Of a DNA stretch of 64,000 nucleotides, positions 42,826 through 51,410 are shown one piece after another. The stretch's first letter is position 1; each line of letters opens with the position of its first letter. The DNA lies in NCBI GenBank assembly GCA_937900415.1, contig CALCEY010000018.1:1-64000 (forward strand). Direction: 5' to 3'. Both the position numbers and the translations under genes were made by a program. The DNA is from an uncultured Clostridia bacterium (GTDB lineage: Bacteria > Bacillota > Clostridia > Peptostreptococcales > Anaerovoracaceae). The notes below the pieces were generated by a model. That model saw nothing but the letters and a program-made list of their open reading frames with translations. It was not told the DNA's origin and did not search any database.

Positions 42826-43014
42826 CTATCGGTTTACGCTCTCGATGACCTCCATAATCATTTCTCTGCAACCGCCGCACTTGTTGCCTATATTGAGTTT
42901 TTCGCATATTTCCCTGAGGTCGGTTATACCTGTTTCTCTGGCGAAATCCTCAATTTCTCCTCTCGTAACATGACGACATGCGCATGTTTCATATTCTCTT
43001 GAATTTTTATCCAT
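42826..43014 (-). CDS. Bfd-like [2Fe-2S] binding protein
   Basis: The 62-residue protein has four cysteines in the BFD-like pattern, C11-x-C13 (CACRHVTRGEI) and C46-GG-C49 (NKCGGC), which bind one [2Fe-2S] cluster. Such small proteins transfer electrons, for example to bacterioferritin, or form part of larger redox enzymes. A GGAGG site precedes the ATG. A stand-alone Bfd near a metal-controlled DUF3793 gene points to iron handling; this is inference. Confidence 0.85.
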   Translation of the reverse strand: MDKNSREYETCACRHVTRGEIEDFARETGITDLREICEKLNIGNKCGGCREMIMEVIESVNR

Positions 43015-43419
43015 ACTGATTAACCTCCGTAAAAAATTTATAGCGCAAAATTAACGCATTAGAATATCATGCCTTTAAATAACCGGACGCAGTAATTCTG
43101 CGCAAGCTTTGCATTGACCTTAATTTTACCAAAATCGTAAAATAGGAAAAGCAGGCTTTCGATAAGTATATCACTTTTAATTTCACAATTAAAGTGGTAT
43201 AATAATTTAGTTATAAAAAGCTGTCGTCTGCCAAAACTCATCGGGACAGTCGGAAATGATTCCGCCAAGCCGAAGAACAAGGATAGGCAGCTCAAGGTTC
43301 ACTATATAATATAAGCTTGAACAGCGCTTGGTTTTTAATATATCAGCGATTAAGCGGCGTTGATATCTATATTTTTGCTGAGGGCTGAGATATAAAATAA
43401 ATGAAAAGGGATGATGAAA
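43015..43419. other. Gene-free divergent region between Bfd-like and CobW-like genes
   Basis: It contains a 25-base inverted repeat (CACTTTTAATT / AATTAAAGTG, 43172-43196) directly before an extended -10 TGGTATAAT (ending 43203). The repeat would cover the promoter spacer and could be an operator. No reading frame is convincing. Confidence 0.45.
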
Positions 43420-44487
43420 ATGATTAAGGTGGACATTTTTTCAGGATTTTTAGGCGCAGGCAAGACTACGCTCATCAAGAAGTTGGTAGAGGAAGCGTAC
43501 AAGGGGGAAAAAGTAGTTCTGATAGAAAATGAATTCGGAGAAATAGGCATAGACGGAGGCTTTCTTAAGGATTCGGGAATTGAAATAAACGAGATGAATT
43601 CAGGCTGCATATGCTGCAGTCTCGTCGGAGATTTTGGAAAAGCATTGAGGCAGGTGGTTGAAGAGTTCAGCCCTGAAAGAATTCTTATCGAGCCTTCCGG
43701 AGTCGGAAAGCTAAGCGATATAATCGAGGCTGTTGAAAATCTTCATATAGAGGATGTTAGCCTTAACGGTTTCACTACGGTTGTAGACGCCGGAAAGGCA
43801 AAAATATACATGAAAAACTTTGGAGAGTTTTTCAATAATCAGGTTGAACATGCAAGTTCAATAATTCTTAGCCATACGTCAAAACTTTCAGATGAGAAGC
43901 TACAGCAGGTAACTGAAATGCTGAGGGAACATAATCCGCATGCAGTAATGATAACGACAGATTGGGATAAGCTTTCTGGCAAGCAGATTTTAGCTGCTAT
44001 GGAGAGGAAGGATACCATTGAGGCAGCTCTGAGAAAGCTTGAAGAGGAACATGCAGAGGATGAACATCATCATGAGCATTGCAGTCACGATCACCATGAG
44101 CATGAACACTGCGGTCACGAGCACGGTCACCACGAGCATGACCATCACCGCGAGCATGACGAGCACTGCTGCTGCGGCCACGATCATGACCATCACGGAC
44201 ATCATCATGCCGACGAGGTTTTCGACAGCATAGGTGAAGAAACCACCAGAAAATACAGTGTCGAGGAGATAGAAAATGCTCTTTCAAGCATTGAAGAACA
44301 GCAGACATATGGATTTGTCATCAGAGCCAAGGGGATAGTTGAGGGAACTGACGGTGACTGGATACATTTCGACTATGTGCCGGGAGAAGCAGATGTGCGA
44401 AAAGGCTCTGCAGAGGTAACGGGAAGGCTTTGCGTTATAGGTTCAGAGCTTAAAAAGGACGCCGTAAGAGAACTTTTCGGCCTTTAG
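43420..44487 (+). CDS. CobW/COG0523-family GTPase with histidine-rich metal-binding loop
   Basis: The 355-residue metal chaperone GTPase has Walker A GFLGAGKTT, the metal-binding C63-I-C65-C66 motif (SGCICCSL) and ESPSGVGK-type switch (IEPSGVGK). A linker at about 208-266 contains some 26 histidines and several cysteines, and a CobW C-terminal domain follows (YGFVIRAKGIV...WIHFDYVPGE). Family members deliver Zn, Co or Ni to target enzymes. The His loop suggests metal storage or sensing. I choose the third of three close ATGs, 9 bases from AAAGGG. A second CobW-like gene follows. Confidence 0.9.
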   Translation: MIKVDIFSGFLGAGKTTLIKKLVEEAYKGEKVVLIENEFGEIGIDGGFLKDSGIEINEMNSGCICCSLVGDFGKALRQVVEEFSPERILIEPSGVGKLSDIIEAVENLHIEDVSLNGFTTVVDAGKAKIYMKNFGEFFNNQVEHASSIILSHTSKLSDEKLQQVTEMLREHNPHAVMITTDWDKLSGKQILAAMERKDTIEAALRKLEEEHAEDEHHHEHCSHDHHEHEHCGHEHGHHEHDHHREHDEHCCCGHDHDHHGHHHADEVFDSIGEETTRKYSVEEIENALSSIEEQQTYGFVIRAKGIVEGTDGDWIHFDYVPGEADVRKGSAEVTGRLCVIGSELKKDAVRELFGL

Positions 44488-44622
44488 AATTTAGAACTTT
44501 CAGCGTTTAGCGATGCGGTTGACGATTAACCGAATTGAAAGAAATATGAATAAAGGCTTGCCGCCTTTAACGGGAGACAGGCTTAAATATAAAAGACAAA
44601 GACAAAAGGAAGGGCACTCGGG

Positions 44623-45576
44623 ATGGCAGCTATGAGAGAAATTCCCGTATATCTTTTTACGGGCTTTTTAGACGCAGGTAAAACCACTTTTATTCAGGAA
44701 ACTCTTGAAGATCCTCAGTTTAACGGAGGAGAAAGGACTATGGTTCTGCTCTGCGAAGAAGGGGAAAGAGAGTTGGAACCGCTGAAATTTTCGGCTTCCA
44801 ATGTTAAGCTTGTTTCGCTGGACGATGAAGAGCTTCTGACGGAAGAATACCTTAAGAGTCTGGAGGAAAAGTATAGCTTTGAAAGGATAATAATAGAATA
44901 TAACGGTATGTGGCTTTTGGACAACCTGTACGCTGCGCTGCCGGAACACTGGCGGGTATATCAGGAAATGTCCTTCGCTGATTCGAGGACTTATCTGACA
45001 TATAACAACAATATGCGGAACTTGACCGTAGATAAAATAAAATCACCGGAGGCTATAATATTTAAAAATTTTGATAAATCCATGGATAAGATGGATTATC
45101 ATAAGATAGTAAGGGTTATAAACAGAAGATGTCAGATAATATATGAATACGACAAGGAACATATAGAGTTTGACGATATAGAAGACCCGCTTCCATATGA
45201 TATTTTTTCTCCGGAGATAGAGATAGAAGATAAGGACTATGCTATATGGTACTCAGATATGAATGAAGAGGAAGAAAAATATTATGGAAAGATATTGACC
45301 ATAAAGGGCAGAACCTTATTAGGAGGAGGTCTTGAGGAGGACGAATTTGTAATCGGAAGACATATAATGACGTGCTGTGCTGAAGACATTCAGTTCGGCG
45401 GCCTTGTGGCCAAGTACGAAAATTCTCAGAATCTTGAACATGGGGGCTGGGCTGTAATGAAAGCCAAGGTAGAAAAAGAGTTTAATCATATGTATCAGAG
45501 CGAGGGTCCTGTTTTTCATGTGATAAGCGTGGAAAAAGTTTCTGCTCCTGAAGAAGAAGTCGCAACATTCTATTAG
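44623..45576 (+). CDS. Divergent CobW-like GTP-binding protein lacking the CxCC motif
   Basis: The 317-residue protein has a modified Walker A, TGFLDAGKTTF, and a CobW-like C terminus (ILTIKGRTLLGGG...FGGLVAKYENSQNLEHGGWAVMKAKVEKEF). It has no CxCC metal site: the matching region reads LLCEEGERELE. It also has no His-rich loop. It starts after AAGGAAGG, 135 bases past the first CobW gene. The pair may work together, one binding metal and one not. The target is unknown. Confidence 0.8.
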   Translation: MAAMREIPVYLFTGFLDAGKTTFIQETLEDPQFNGGERTMVLLCEEGERELEPLKFSASNVKLVSLDDEELLTEEYLKSLEEKYSFERIIIEYNGMWLLDNLYAALPEHWRVYQEMSFADSRTYLTYNNNMRNLTVDKIKSPEAIIFKNFDKSMDKMDYHKIVRVINRRCQIIYEYDKEHIEFDDIEDPLPYDIFSPEIEIEDKDYAIWYSDMNEEEEKYYGKILTIKGRTLLGGGLEEDEFVIGRHIMTCCAEDIQFGGLVAKYENSQNLEHGGWAVMKAKVEKEFNHMYQSEGPVFHVISVEKVSAPEEEVATFY

Positions 45577-45602
45577 TTTATCGTAATGTAGGGAGGTAAA
45601 TT

Positions 45603-47045
45603 ATGAGAAAAACGAAAATTGTTTGCACGCTGGGACCTTCGTCCTCCGATGAAAAGACTATGGAGGCCATGCTGAAGGCCGGAATGAATGTAGTTCGCCT
45701 CAATTTTTCTCACGGAACTCATGAGGAGCACAGACAAACCATAAAGAGCTTTCGCAGCGTTAGAGATAAGCTCGGCGTTCCGGCGGCAGTGTTGCTTGAT
45801 ACCAAGGGCCCTGAGATAAGAACCGGAAATTTCATCAGAGGCGAAGAAATTCTGGAAAGCGGACAGAAATTCACTCTTACCACTGAAACCGTCGAAGGCA
45901 CTAAGGAAAGAGTTTCCGTGACGTATAAGGATTTACCTAAGGAGGTAGCGCCAGGGAATACTGTTCTTATAAACGACGGAAAAATAGTTATAAAAGTTAC
46001 CGAAACCACAGAAAATGAGGTGGAAGGCGTCGTCGTACACGGAGGGAAAATAAGCAATCACAAAGGAATCAATCTTCCCAACGTGAAACTTAACATGCAG
46101 TATATAAGCGACAGGGACAGGGAGGATATACTTTTCGGCATTGAAAATGACGTTGATTATATAGCGGCCTCTTTTGTAAGAAGCGCTGGAGACGTATTGG
46201 AGATTAAAAAGCTCCTTGCTGAAAACGGCGGAAAAGAAATAAAGGTTATAGCTAAAATAGAGAGTACTCAGGGTATAGAGAATTTCGAGGAAATACTCGA
46301 CGTCTCGGACGGAATAATGGTGGCAAGAGGTGATTTGGGCGTAGAGGTGGCGTATGAGAAGCTGCCCGGCATACAAAAACGATTTATCAGGCGTTGTGTT
46401 CAGTCAGGCAAGATTGCCATCACTGCGACTCAAATGCTTGAATCCATGATTTCAAGTCCCCTTCCGACAAGGGCGGAAATAACCGACGTAGCCAACGCTG
46501 TTTTCGATGGAACGTCGGCAGTGATGCTTTCCGGAGAAACAGCAGCAGGTAAATACCCCGTTGAAGCTGTTGAAACGATGGCAAAAATTGCCGGGCAGGC
46601 GGAAGAGGATCAGCCGAAGGTGCCCGCAAGAAATATGATATGGCATGAGATGGATGCGATGGATACAACCAACGCAGTCGGACATGCCGCCTGTACGCTG
46701 GCAAAGGATATAAACGCTTCGGCTCTGATGGCTATAACAAAAACAGGCTATACTGCCAGCCGGATGTCAAAATTCAGACCGGATATACTCATCATAGGCT
46801 CGACGCCATACAGCAAAACTTACCATCAGCTTTCCCTCGTTTGGGGAGTAAGGCCTATAATGTCCAACTACAGATATGATATAGAGGAGCTTTTTCAGCA
46901 TTGTGCCAGAAAGGCGATAGAGGCCGGGCTTATAGATGATGGAGACACCGTCGTAATCAGCGCCGGAATGCCGGTTGATGTTCCGGGAAATACCAATATA
47001 ATAAGGGTTATAGAGGCTAAATGGCAGCTTAAAGCTAAAGCATAA
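45603..47045 (+). CDS. pyk: Pyruvate kinase
   Basis: The glycolytic enzyme makes pyruvate and ATP from phosphoenolpyruvate and ADP. The 480-residue protein starts KTKIVCTLGPSS and has MNVVRLNFSHG, the catalytic-lysine segment KIESTQGIENFEEIL, MVARGDLGVE and TATQMLESM. It lacks the extra C-terminal PEP-utilising domain present in Bacillus enzymes. It starts after GGGAGG, 26 bases past the CobW-like gene, and ends at a terminator. Confidence 0.96.
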   Translation: MRKTKIVCTLGPSSSDEKTMEAMLKAGMNVVRLNFSHGTHEEHRQTIKSFRSVRDKLGVPAAVLLDTKGPEIRTGNFIRGEEILESGQKFTLTTETVEGTKERVSVTYKDLPKEVAPGNTVLINDGKIVIKVTETTENEVEGVVVHGGKISNHKGINLPNVKLNMQYISDRDREDILFGIENDVDYIAASFVRSAGDVLEIKKLLAENGGKEIKVIAKIESTQGIENFEEILDVSDGIMVARGDLGVEVAYEKLPGIQKRFIRRCVQSGKIAITATQMLESMISSPLPTRAEITDVANAVFDGTSAVMLSGETAAGKYPVEAVETMAKIAGQAEEDQPKVPARNMIWHEMDAMDTTNAVGHAACTLAKDINASALMAITKTGYTASRMSKFRPDILIIGSTPYSKTYHQLSLVWGVRPIMSNYRYDIEELFQHCARKAIEAGLIDDGDTVVISAGMPVDVPGNTNIIRVIEAKWQLKAKA

Positions 47046-47065
47046 CGGGTTTCGATTCAAAATAT

Positions 47066-47095
47066 AAAACCCCGGGATTTTGATTCCGGGGTTTT
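47066..47095. terminator. Bidirectional terminator between pyk and spoVG
   Basis: AAAACCCCGG / CCGGGGTTTT stem between convergent genes. Confidence 0.92.
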
Positions 47096-47108
47096 ATAGA
47101 TAATAGGC

Positions 47109-47390
47109 TTATTGCTTCTGTATTTCGTCTTGATCCTGTGATATCTTTTCATATTCTTTAAATATTGCGTTTTTGATTTTTTCTCTCGTTTCGGAAAGAA
47201 TAGGGTGCGCTATATCCCTAAAATCGCCCTCACCCATTTTACGGCTTGGCATTGCGATGAAGAGACCGTTCTGCCCGTCGATTATTTTAATGTCGTGTAC
47301 TACAAACTCTTCGTCAAACGTGATTGAAACTATTGCTTTCATTTTTCCGTCATCAGTGACTTTTCTAATCCTTACGTCGGTAATCTCCAT
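47109..47390 (-). CDS. spoVG: Regulator SpoVG
   Basis: The 93-residue protein starts MEITDVRIRKV and has the core DIKIIDGQNGLFIAMPSRK and FRDIAHPI, the SpoVG signature. SpoVG is a small nucleic-acid-binding regulator, named for a sporulation role. A GGTGG-type site precedes the ATG. In Bacillus it precedes glmU and prs on the same strand; here it is inverted and separated from them by 700 bases. Confidence 0.95.
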   Translation of the reverse strand: MEITDVRIRKVTDDGKMKAIVSITFDEEFVVHDIKIIDGQNGLFIAMPSRKMGEGDFRDIAHPILSETREKIKNAIFKEYEKISQDQDEIQKQ

Positions 47391-47600
47391 TATCTTTCCA
47401 CCTTTCTTACACTTACACTTTTTATCATAATCAGTATATCTTATAAGAAAGGCTTTTGCAATAAATTTTTCAAATTATGATATATTTTGTAAAAAATGTA
47501 AAAAAATTACTTAAATACATTTTTGACTATCGGGGAATATAATAGAATAGAATTCTTTTTTGGTTTTTTGTTAAATATACAAGCATTTTCACCTGTGATA
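47391..47600. other. AT-rich spoVG upstream region
   Basis: Very AT-rich, with no gene. It should contain the spoVG promoter on the minus strand, but no clear motif could be fixed. Confidence 0.35.
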
Positions 47601-47633
47601 TGGTATAATAAACCCGATATTATATTGTTCGGC
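47601..47633 (+). repeat. Copy 1 of a 33-base tandem hairpin repeat
   Basis: It begins TGGTATAAT, has loop AACCCGA between TATAATA and TATTATA arms, and ends TTCGGC. A GC hairpin (TTGCC-GCAA-GGCA) and GGGTT that can pair with AACCC follow. Copy 2 matches it at 31 of 33 positions. Confidence 0.7.
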
Positions 47634-47682
47634 GTTGCCGCAAGGCAGGGTTCATTGAATCACCGCTGATATACTTGCTTTG

Positions 47683-47715
47683 TGGTATAATGAACCCGAT
47701 ATTATATTCTTCGGC
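47683..47715 (+). repeat. Copy 2 of the 33-base tandem hairpin repeat
   Basis: It starts 82 bases after copy 1. It is followed by a different sequence forming an equivalent GC hairpin (CTCC-GCGG-GGAG) and a GGTT able to pair with AACC, so structure is kept while sequence changes. The TGGTATAAT start is also an extended -10 match. Confidence 0.7.
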
Positions 47716-48097
47716 CTCTCCGCGGGGAGACGGACGGTTTAAAAATATTTGTGCGGTCGGTCGGTTCTGCTCGCTGATGCTTTCGTGAAAACAAAGCTCT
47801 AAATAATATATAAGCGTGCTTACAGTAAGAGGAGAGCATCGCATGGGCGCACGGCAGATTTGCATGCGCCGTATTTTATGATAAAATACCTACAGGCATA
47901 ATTTTAAATATGGCCTGCATGGCCTTATGTGGAGCGACAGAAACTGAGACATACGTTCTGTATAAAAACGTTCGGCTGAATAAATAGAAAAAGAATACAT
48001 CAGGTTATATCCGCCCTCAAAATGAATAAGCGGCGGACATAAACCGTGAACCATAAAAATAAAAGAATAATACTTTAAAACTGAAGGAGCATTAAGA
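47716..48097. other. Structured, gene-free leader region before murC
   Basis: Potential stems: GATGCT (near 47776) with AGCATC (near 47845); GGCGCA with TGCGCC ending near 47871; and a palindrome GTATTTTAT-G-ATAAAATAC at 47872-47890. With the repeats this could be an untranslated RNA of about 180 bases or a long murC leader. It matched no RNA family I could name. Confidence 0.35.
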
Positions 48098-49474
48098 ATG
48101 ATCAGTCTTACAGATTATAAATCCATACATTGTATCGGAATCGGTGGAATAGGACTCTCAGCAATCGGGGAGATACTTCTTTCGAGGGGGCATGAGGTAA
48201 CCGGCTCCGATATGAAAGAGTCGGAAATAACATTAAGCCTCGCGGCAAAGGGGGCGAAAATTTTTATAGGCCATAGAGCGGAAAATGTGGCAGATGCGGA
48301 TCTGATAGTTTATTCGGCGGCAGTGGCCGCCGATAATCCAGAGCTTTTAGAAGCCGCCAGAAGAAACATTCCGGCGATAACAAGAGCTCAGATGCTGGGA
48401 ATCCTTATGAAAGGATATGAAAACAGCATAGCGATTTCAGGAACCCACGGAAAGACCACAACCACTTCTATGGTTTCTTTAATTTTAGAAAGAGCTAAAT
48501 TTGAACCAACTATCTTGGTAGGAGGCAATCTTTCCGAAATTGGAGGCAACGTCAAGGTAGGACACAGCAAATATTTCGTTACGGAAGCGTGTGAATACAT
48601 GGACAGCTTCCTGAGTCTGAAGCCGAAGATTGAAATAATTCTCAATATAGATTCTGATCACCTCGATTATTTTAAAGATATAGAGCATATAGTGAAATCC
48701 TTCGACAAGTTTGCGTCGCTGGTACCGGAGGATGGTTTTGTAGTCGCATATGAGGCGAACCCCTTTGTAAACAAAGTAATAAAAAATCTCAGGAATGTCA
48801 TTACCTTTGGTCTTAATGAAAGCTGCACATATTATGCGAAGGATATAGTGTTCAACGAAGACGGAATGCCGTCCTTTGACGTAGAAAAAAAAGGCGTACG
48901 CCTGGCCAAAGTACAGCTTTCAGTACCGGGAGAGCATAATATACTCAACGCTTTGGCAGCGTTTGCCTGCTGTCACAGCCTGGGAGCCGGAGTGGAGGTG
49001 ATTAAAGAAACTCTCGAAAGCTATCACGGAACGCAAAGGCGTTTCGACATAGTCGGACTTACCGAAAAAGGTGTAAAGATAGTAGATGATTACGCCCATC
49101 ATCCGACGGAAATAAAAGCAACTCTGACGGCATGTCAAAACATACCTCATAATAAGCTGTGGTGTATATTCCAGCCGCATACTTATACGAGGACGATGGC
49201 CCTCTTCGACGAATTTGCGTCGGCTTTTGAAAAGGCTGATGTTCTCATTCTGGCAGAAATATATGCGGCAAGGGAGAAAAATATTTATAAAATTTCTTCA
49301 GAGCAGCTGGCTGAAAGCATAAAAAAAGCATATCCTGACAAGAAAGTCCTTTTTATAGATGATTTCGCTGAAATAGCAAGTTATGCAGACAAGAATTCAG
49401 AAAGCGGAGATTTGATTCTGACTATGGGGGCCGGAGATATATATAAAGTCGGAGAAATGATTCTTGAAAAATAA
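48098..49474 (+). CDS. murC: UDP-N-acetylmuramate--L-alanine ligase
   Basis: MurC adds L-alanine to UDP-MurNAc in peptidoglycan precursor synthesis. The 458-residue protein has the N-terminal CIGIGGIGLSAIGEIL, the ATP loop GTHGKTTTT at 115-123, DYAHHPTEI and FQPHTYTRT. AAGGAG precedes the ATG. The next gene makes or modifies UDP-GlcNAc precursors, so the cell wall link is consistent. Confidence 0.95.
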   Translation: MISLTDYKSIHCIGIGGIGLSAIGEILLSRGHEVTGSDMKESEITLSLAAKGAKIFIGHRAENVADADLIVYSAAVAADNPELLEAARRNIPAITRAQMLGILMKGYENSIAISGTHGKTTTTSMVSLILERAKFEPTILVGGNLSEIGGNVKVGHSKYFVTEACEYMDSFLSLKPKIEIILNIDSDHLDYFKDIEHIVKSFDKFASLVPEDGFVVAYEANPFVNKVIKNLRNVITFGLNESCTYYAKDIVFNEDGMPSFDVEKKGVRLAKVQLSVPGEHNILNALAAFACCHSLGAGVEVIKETLESYHGTQRRFDIVGLTEKGVKIVDDYAHHPTEIKATLTACQNIPHNKLWCIFQPHTYTRTMALFDEFASAFEKADVLILAEIYAAREKNIYKISSEQLAESIKKAYPDKKVLFIDDFAEIASYADKNSESGDLILTMGAGDIYKVGEMILEK

Positions 49475-49551
49475 CTTCTGAGAAATAATCGGATTAGTGA
49501 AAAATACTTTCCGGAAAGTAAAAATTAGGAATAACTTAACTGGAGGTAAAA

Positions 49552-50250
49552 ATGTTTCTTGAAGAATTAGAAAAAAAACGAGCCGCAAGACTTGCAGTAA
49601 TAGAAAAACACTTAAAAAACGGCGTTCGCTTTGTCGATGAAATGACGGCTTATATAGACGAACAGGTCGTCATAGGCGAAGGAACGCTTATAGGACCTTG
49701 CGTCACCCTTGAGGGGGACACTGAAATAGGCGCAGGTTGTTTTATAGGACAAAATACTGTAATTACAAATTCAAAGGTTGGAGACAAAGTAGAAATAAGA
49801 AGCTCAGTAATCATCGACAGCGTTATAGGAAGCGAAACCAAGGTAGGACCTTTTGCATATCTTAGACCGCAAAGCCGCGTAGGCAGCAAATGCAAGATAG
49901 GAGACTTTGTAGAGGTTAAAAATTCTACCCTTGGCGACGGAACAAAGGCGTCTCACCTTACGTATATAGGGGATTCGGATATAGGCAGAGACGTTAATTT
50001 GGGCTGCGGAGTGGTATTTGTCAATTACGACGGAACGAGCAAATATCGCTCTGAGGTTGAAGACGGAGCATTTATAGGCTGCAACAGCAATCTTGTATCT
50101 CCCGTAAAGGTGGGAGAAGGCGCATATATAGCAGCAGGAAGCACTGTTACAGAAGATGTGGAGGGGGACGCACTTTATATAGCCCGTTCGCGCGGCAGAA
50201 AATTGCCGGGATGGGTTTCGGCGAGAGGTATTTTGAAAAAGAAAAAATAG
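49552..50250 (+). CDS. glmU: GlmU acetyltransferase half only (N-terminal uridylyltransferase domain missing)
   Basis: The 232-residue protein corresponds to the linker helix and left-handed beta-helix of GlmU, which acetylates glucosamine-1-phosphate. Visible are AYLRPQSRVG, KASHLTYIGDSDIG with the catalytic histidine, NYDGTSKY and the hexapeptide repeats. The about 230-residue pyrophosphorylase domain is absent. The gene has its own GGAGG and ATG, and its N terminus (FLEELEKKRAARLAVIEKHLKNGVRFVD) is the normal GlmU linker. It sits where full glmU normally lies before prs, so this is domain loss and not a different gene. UDP-GlcNAc formation must then be done elsewhere. Confidence 0.85.
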   Translation: MFLEELEKKRAARLAVIEKHLKNGVRFVDEMTAYIDEQVVIGEGTLIGPCVTLEGDTEIGAGCFIGQNTVITNSKVGDKVEIRSSVIIDSVIGSETKVGPFAYLRPQSRVGSKCKIGDFVEVKNSTLGDGTKASHLTYIGDSDIGRDVNLGCGVVFVNYDGTSKYRSEVEDGAFIGCNSNLVSPVKVGEGAYIAAGSTVTEDVEGDALYIARSRGRKLPGWVSARGILKKKK

Positions 50251-50284
50251 CAAAAAGCACGATTAAGAAGGCGAGGTAAAAAAA

Positions 50285-51235
50285 GTGAGAAGCGGAGTAT
50301 TTGCTGACTACAAAATCTTTGCATGCAATTCCAATCTGGAACTTGCTTCGGAAATTTCAGGAATAATGGGAAAACCTTTAGGCAAGGCCACCGTCACTAA
50401 ATTCAGCGACGGCGAAATTTCCGTAAACATCTGGGAGACTGTCAGAGGTCTGGACGTATACATAATTCAGTCAACATGCAGTCCTGTAAACGATAACCTG
50501 ATGGAGCTGCTGATAATGATAGACGCAATGAAGAGAGCGTCTGCCGGAAGAATAAACGCGGTAATCCCTTATTATGGGTATGCCAGACAGGACAGAAAGG
50601 CCAAGGCAAGAGATCCGATCACGGCAAAGCTTGTAGCTGATCTCATAGTAGCGGCCGGGGCTGACAGGGTTTTGACGATGGATCTTCATGCAAACCAGAT
50701 ACAGGGATATTTCAACATTCCTGTGGATCACCTTTTGGGAATGCCTATACTTGCAAAGTATTTCAAAGAAAAGAATATGGACGATTTAGTAGTGGTATCT
50801 CCGGACCATGGCAGCGTAACGAGAGCAAGGAATCTTGCGCAGTATCTCAACTGTCCTATTGCTATTATAGACAAAAGAAGACCTGAACCTAACAAGAGTG
50901 AAATCATGAATATCATCGGTAACATAGACGACAAGAACTGTATAATAATAGATGATATGATAGATACTGCGGGCACGATATGCAATGCTGCTAATGCAAT
51001 CAAGGATTTGGGAGCAAAGTCAGTGAGAGCGGCAGCAACTCATCCGGTGCTTTCAGGCCCGGCTATCCAGCGTATCAGAGATTCTGCAATAGAGGAGCTG
51101 GTTCTTCTCAATACTGTGCCTATGCCTGAAGAAAAGAAGCTTGAAAAGATGACTTTCCTGTCAGTAGCTCCGCTGTTTGCCGAAGCTATGACAAGAGTTT
51201 TCACAAACGGCTCAATAAGCGTGCTTTTCGATTAG
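50285..51235 (+). CDS. prs: Ribose-phosphate pyrophosphokinase
   Basis: Prs makes PRPP from ribose-5-phosphate and ATP. The 316-residue protein has KFSDGEISVNIWETVRGLDVYIIQ, DLHANQIQGYFNIPVDHL, VSPDHGSVTRARNLA and the PRPP-binding IIIDDMIDTAGTI. It uses a GTG start preceded by GAGG. Order glmU-prs-pth-mfd is the conserved Firmicute order, without ctc. Confidence 0.96.
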   Translation: MRSGVFADYKIFACNSNLELASEISGIMGKPLGKATVTKFSDGEISVNIWETVRGLDVYIIQSTCSPVNDNLMELLIMIDAMKRASAGRINAVIPYYGYARQDRKAKARDPITAKLVADLIVAAGADRVLTMDLHANQIQGYFNIPVDHLLGMPILAKYFKEKNMDDLVVVSPDHGSVTRARNLAQYLNCPIAIIDKRRPEPNKSEIMNIIGNIDDKNCIIIDDMIDTAGTICNAANAIKDLGAKSVRAAATHPVLSGPAIQRIRDSAIEELVLLNTVPMPEEKKLEKMTFLSVAPLFAEAMTRVFTNGSISVLFD

Positions 51236-51303
51236 TACATATAGAGAGTTAACGGAAGAAGCCTGAGAAGATTTATTCAGGCTCTGATAATACGAATTTA
51301 AAA

Positions 51304-51342
51304 GGTTGCATTTTTCGGGAAGTATTTCCCGGAAAATGCAAC
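51304..51342 (+). other. Strong hairpin in the prs-pth gap
   Basis: GGTTGCATTTT...CGGGAA / TTCCCG...AAAATGCAACC is nearly perfect over 17 pairs. A second small hairpin GTCTCTT/AAGAGAC follows. No T tract, so a processing or stabilising role is more likely than termination. Confidence 0.55.
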
Positions 51343-51410
51343 CTCGTCTCTTTAAGAGACTATCGCTTTCAATATTAAAAATTTACTGTCTGAAAGAAAG
51401 GACCGGTAGA

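Noticed and set aside
44039..44233. Plus and minus frames in the histidine-rich segment of the first CobW gene.
   Set aside because: They result from the low-complexity CAT/CAC repeats of the loop in alternative frames.
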